In this document: one piece after another, positions 59,163 to 64,000 of the stretch
Position numbering within the stretch: the stretch's first letter is position 1
How the letters are laid out: the number at the start of each line of letters is the position of its first letter
NCBI GenBank assembly: GCA_032718475.1
Contig: JAUCBJ010002021.1
Location: 1-64,000, forward strand
Length of the DNA stretch: 64,000 bases
DNA from: Nemertoderma westbladi
Lineage: Eukaryota; Xenacoelomorpha; Nemertodermatida; Nemertodermatidae
Direction: 5' to 3'
Position numbers and translations under genes: made by a program
Notes under the pieces: model-generated
What the model saw: only the letters and a program-made list of their open reading frames with translations
Databases searched by the model: none
What the model was told of the DNA's origin: nothing

Positions 59163-59355
59163 ACGCCCATGTAAAGAATACTAGAGATAGAGAACTAGAT
59201 TGTTCATGTTCGGTCGAAATTTTATTGAATTTTTATACAATGATGATTTTTTTTCCCTTAACCTGTACTAATTCGTTTATTGTTTTGGTAAGATTCATCC
59301 CTTCGGTAACCTGGGTTTATAGTGAAAATCTCGTTATTCTTCCACATTGTGGTAA
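59163..59355. mobile_element. Diverged MITE in DRC5 intron 6
   Basis: Related to 51374-51585: GCCCATGTAAAGAATACTAG at the left, TTCGTTTATTGTTTTGGTAA in the middle, and CTCGTTATTCTTCCACATTG at the right. Confidence 0.65.
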
Positions 59356-59541
59356 ACTGCAAAGTGAAATATAATTGCAGAAAGTCGGGGTGTATGTGTG
59401 AATTTAAATCATTTATGCAGATTTTAGTGTTACTAACCTAAAATGTGGCGTTGCTTATAATAATAATAATATATGTGACTGTGATTATTGATACGCCCTA
59501 AATAAATAAATAATACACTATCAGTTAAGGTGGCTGAGTGG

Positions 59542-62500
59542 GCGCCTAACCAATAAAATCATATCTCCTTAGGTGCTGGTGCTATCGGATACGCCATACG
59601 CCCTAACTAAGTATACCATATCATATCTCCTTAGGACTGGTGCTATTGGATACGCCCTAACTAAGAATATCATATCTCCTTTAAGGTGCTGGTGCTATCG
59701 GATACGCCTAACCAATAATATCATATCTCCTTAGGTGCTGGTGCTATCGGATACGCCATACGCCCTAACTAAGTATACCATATCATATCTCCTTAGGACT
59801 GGTGCTATTGGATACGCCCTAACTAAGAATACCATATCTCCTTAGGACTGGTGCTATTGGATACGCCCTAACTAAGAATACCATCTCCTTAGGTGCTGGT
59901 GCTATCGGATACGCCCTAACTAAGAATATCATATCTCCTTAGGTGCTGGTGCTATCGGATACGCCTAACCAATAATATCATATTTCCTTAGGTGCTGGTG
60001 CTATCGGATACGCCATACGCCCTAACTAAGTATACCATATCATATCTCCTTAGGACTGGTGCTATCGGATACGCCCTAACTAAGAATATCATATCTCCTT
60101 AGGTGATGGTGCTATCGGATACGCCCTAACTAAGAATATCATATCTCCTTAGGTGCTGGTGCTATCGGATACGCCTAACCAATAATATCATATTTCCTTA
60201 GGTGCTGGTGCTATCGGATACGCCCTAACTAAGAATATCATATCTCCTTAGGTGATGGTGCTATCGGATACGCCATACGCCCTAACTAAGAATACCATAT
60301 CATATCTCCTTAGGACTGGTGCTATCGGATACGCCATACGCCCTAACTAAGAATATCATATCTCCTTAGGTGCTGGTGCTATCGGATACGCCCTAACTAA
60401 GAATATCATATCTCCTTAGGTGCTGGTGCTATCGGATACGCCTAACCAATAATATCATATTTCCTTAGGTGCTGGTGCTATCGGATACGCCCTAACTAAG
60501 AATATCATATCTCCTTAGGTGATGGTGCTATCGGATACGCCATACGCCCTAACTAAGAATACCATATCATATCTCCTTAGGACTGGTGCTATCGGATACG
60601 CCATACGCCCTAACTAAGAATATCATATCTCCTTAGGTGCTGGTGCTATCGGATGCGCCCTAACTAAGAATATCATATCTCCTTAGGTGATGGTGCTATC
60701 GGATACGCCATACGCCCTAACTAAGAATACCATATCATATCTCCTTAGGACTGGTGCTATCGGATACGCCATACGCCCTAACTAAGAATACCATATCTCC
60801 TTAGGTGCTGGTGCTATCGGATACGCCTTACCAATAATATCCTATCTCCTTAGGTGCTGGTGCTATCGGATACGCCCTAACTAAGAATATCATATCTCCT
60901 TAGGTGATGGTGCTATCGGATACGCCTTAACTAAGAATATCATATCCCCTTAGGTGCTGGTGCTATCGGATACGCCCTAACTAAGAATATCATATCTCCT
61001 TAGGTGCTGGTGCTATCGGATACGCCTTACCAATAATATCCTATCTCCTTAGGTGCTGGAGCTATCGGATACGCCCTAACTAAGAATATCATATCTCCTT
61101 AGGTGCTGGAGCTATCGGATACGCCCTAACTAAGAATATCATATCTCCTTAGGTGCTGGTGCTATCGGATACGCCTTACCAATAATATCCTATCTCCTTA
61201 GGTGCTGGAGCTATCGGATACGCCCTAACTGAGAATATCATATCTCCTTAGGTGCTGGTGCTATCGGATACGCCTTACCAATAATATCCTATCTCCTTAG
61301 GTGCTGGAGCTATCGGATACGCCCTAACTAAGAATATCATATCTCCTTAGGTGCTGGAGCTATCGGATACGCCCTAACTAAGAATATCATATCTCCTTAG
61401 GTGCTGGTGCTATCGGATACGCCTTACCAATAATATCCTATCTCCTTAGGTGCTGGAGCTATCGGATACGCCCTAACTAAGAATATCATATCTCCTTAGG
61501 TGCTGGAGCTATCGGATACGCCCTAACTAAGAATATCATATCTCCTTAGGTGCTGGTGCTATCGGATACGCCTTACCAATAATATCCTATCTCCTTAGGT
61601 GCTGGAGCTATCGGATACGCCCTAACTAAGAATATCATATCTCCTTAGGTGCTGGTGCTATCGGATACGCCCTATCTAAGAATATCATATCTCCTTAGGT
61701 GCTGGTGCTATCGGATACGCCTTACCAATAATATCCTATCTCCTTAGGTGCTGGAGCTATCGGATACGCCCTAACTAAGAATATCATATCTCCTTAGGTG
61801 CTGGAGCTATCGGATACGCCCTAACTAAGAATATCATATCTCCTTAGGTGCTGGTGCTATCGGATACGCCTTACCAATAATATCCTATCTCCTTAGGTGC
61901 TGGAGCTATCGGATACGCCCTAACTAAGAATATCATATCTCCTTAGGTGCTGGTGCTATCGGATACGCCTTACCAATAATATCCTATCTCCTTAGGTGCT
62001 GGAGCTATCGGATACGCCCTAACTAAGAATATCATATCTCCTTAGGTGCTGGTGCTATCGGATACGCCCTAACTAAGAATATCATATCTCCTTAGGTGCT
62101 GGTGCTATCGGATACGCCTTACCAATAATATCCTATCTCCTTAGGTGCTGGAGCTATCGGATACGCCCTAACTAAGAATATCATATCTCCTTAGGTGCTG
62201 GTGCTATCGGATACGCCTTACCAATAATATCCTATCTCCTTAGGTGCTGGAGCTATCGGATACGCCCTAACTAAGAATATCATATCTCCTTAGGTGCTGG
62301 TGCTATCGGATACGCCCTAACTAAGAATATCATATCTCCTTAGGTGCTGGTGCTATCGGATAAGCCCTAACTAAGAATATCATATCTCCTTAGGTGCTGG
62401 TGCTATCGGATACACCCTAACTAAGAATATCATCTATCCTTAGGTGCTGGAGCTATCGGATAAGCCCTAACTAAGAATATCATATCCCCATAGGTGATGG

Positions 62501-64000
62501 TGCTATTGGATACGCCTTAACTAAGAATATCATATCTCCTTAGGTGCTGGTGCTATCGGATACGCCTTACCAATAATATCCTATCTCCTTAGGTGCTGGA
62601 GCTATCGGATACGCCCTAACTAAGAATATCATATCTCCTTAGGTGCTGGAGCTATCGGATAAGCCCTAACTAAGAATATCATATCTCCTTAGGTGCTGGT
62701 GCTATCGGATACGCCCTAACTAAGAATATCATATCTCCTTAGGTGATGGTGCTATCGGATACGCCTTAACTAAGAATATCATATCCCCTTAGGTGCTGGT
62801 GCTATCGGATACGCCCTAACTAAGAATATCATATCTCCTTTGGTGCTGGAGCTATCGGATACGCCCTAACTAAGAATACCATCTCCTTAGGTGCTGGTGC
62901 TATCGGATACGGCCTAACTAAGAATATCATATCTCCTTTGGTGCTGGAGCTATCGGATACGCCCTAACTAAGAATATCATATCTCCTTAGGTGCTGGAGC
63001 TATCGGATAAGCCCTAACTAAGAATACCATCTCCTTAGGTGCTGGTGCTATCGGATACGGCCTAACTAAGAATATCATATATCCTTAGGTGCTGGTGCTA
63101 TCGGATACGCCCTAACTAAGAATATCATATCTCCTTAGGTGCTGGAGCTATCGGATAAGCCCTAACTAAGAATACCATCTCCTTAGGTGCTGGTGCTATC
63201 GGATACGGCCTAACTAAGAATATCATATATCCTTAGGTGCTGGTGCTATCGGATACGCCCTAACTAAGAATATCATATCTCCTTAGGTGCTGGTGCTATC
63301 GGATACGCCATACGCCCTAACTAAGAATACCATCTCCTTAGGTGCTGGTGCTATCGGATACGGCCTAACTAAGAATATCATCTATCCTTAGGTGCTGGTG
63401 CTATCGGATACGCCCTAACTAAGAATATCATATCCCCTTAGGTGCTGGTGCTATCGGATACGCCCTAACTAAGAATATCATATCTCCTTAGGTGCTGGTG
63501 CTATCGGATACGCCTTACCAATAATATCCTATCTCCTTAGGTGCTGGAGCTATCGGATACGCCCTAACTAAGAATATCATATCTCCTTAGGTGCTGGTGC
63601 TATCGGATACGCCTTACCAATAATATCCTATCTCCTTAGGTGCTGGAGCTATCGGATACGCCCTAACTAAGAATATCATATCTCCTTAGGTGCTGGAGCT
63701 ATCGGATACGCCCTAACTAAGAATATCATATCTCCTTAGGTGCTGGTGCTATCGGATACGCCTTACCAATAATATCCTATCTCCTTAGGTGCTGGAGCTA
63801 TCGGATACGCCCTAACTAAGAATATCATATCTCCTTAGGTGCTGGTGCTATCGGATACGCCCTAACTAAGAATATCATATCTCCTTAGGTGCTGGTGCTA
63901 TCGGATACGCCTTACCAATAATATCCTATCTCCTTAGGTGCTGGAGCTATCGGATACGCCCTAACTAAGAATATCATATCTCCTTAGGTGCTGGTGCTAT
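59542..64000 (+). repeat. 50-bp satellite of the DRC5 exon 7 splice acceptor, about 90 copies
   Basis: Tandem units of mostly 50 bp (some 49, others longer) fill the window to its end. The unit reads AG|GTGCTGGTGCTATCGGAT, ACGCCCTAACTAAGAAT, then ATCATATCTCCTTAG. It holds the expected first codons of DRC5 exon 7 (G-AGAIGYALTKN), a consensus branch point CTAAC 23 bases before the AG, and a short pyrimidine tract. Variants: GGAGCT for GGTGCT (synonymous), CCTTACCAATAATATCCTAT (49-bp type, loses CTAAC), CGCCTAACCAATAATATCAT, GGTGATGG, and long units with CATACGCC. From 61000 on, the 50-bp and 49-bp types alternate in 99- and 149-bp higher-order blocks. Units of the main type read from one acceptor stop at TAG of the next. 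Confidence 0.97.

Noticed and set aside
59542-64000. CRISPR array
   Set aside because: Direct repeats have no unique spacers, the whole unit repeats, and the context is a eukaryotic gene.
59542-64000. Array encoding a protein of many GAGAIGYALTKN repeats
   Set aside because: Unit length (49-50 bp) shifts frame and the main unit type brings an in-frame TAG, so no long frame exists.

Overview
This is nuclear DNA of a metazoan, most likely a marine invertebrate; I cannot place it more closely from the sequence. It is AT-rich and crowded with animal-type retroelements (BEL/Pao, Ty3/Gypsy, several non-LTR LINEs, a GIY-YIG fragment), MITEs and palindromes. The only clear host genes are one spliced ciliary gene, DRC5/TCTE1, and one broken fibrinogen-domain gene.

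Layout. 1-6007: the 3' part of a BEL/Pao element on the + strand (copy A), with pol reduced by two deletions, a decayed accessory gene and a 3' LTR that cuts into a LINE. 6008-14830: fragments of at least four LINEs separated by AT-rich DNA, ending at a 21-bp minisatellite (about 14822-15160). 15302-41273: two nested BEL/Pao elements. The outer copy lies on the - strand, is bounded by the 5-bp duplication GTAGG, and has lost everything between gag and the middle of its 3' LTR. The inner copy, 19067-38634 on the + strand, sits inside the outer gag gene, is bounded by GTTCA, and has two direct LTRs of about 1.17 kb. At about 19.6 kb it is far longer than usual for the family. It carries gag, pol and, between pol and the 3' LTR, an accessory gene of about 4.25 kb (called ORF-X here) that encodes a soluble-looking protein with zinc knuckles and no membrane segment. 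A decayed ORF-X lies at the same place in copy A.

42829-43962 holds an intronless fibrinogen-like membrane protein gene with an internal TGA. 44627-48200 is an inverted-repeat element with further elements inserted inside it. A Gypsy fragment, a 5S rRNA-derived sequence and a long hairpin follow.

50996 to the right edge is DRC5/TCTE1, an axonemal leucine-rich-repeat protein of the nexin-dynein regulatory complex. Six exons can be placed with consistent splice phases. The start of the seventh falls in a tandem array running from about 59542 to the window end. Its unit, about 50 bp, contains a CTAAC branch-point-like motif, a short pyrimidine tract, AG, and the first codons of the exon. The array is therefore a satellite of roughly 90 complete splice acceptors inside a gene. 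A smaller 64-bp triplication of the same kind covers the exon 3 acceptor. The splice-acceptor satellite and ORF-X are the two most unusual things in the window. Calls were made by eye from translation and family knowledge; no alignment was run.
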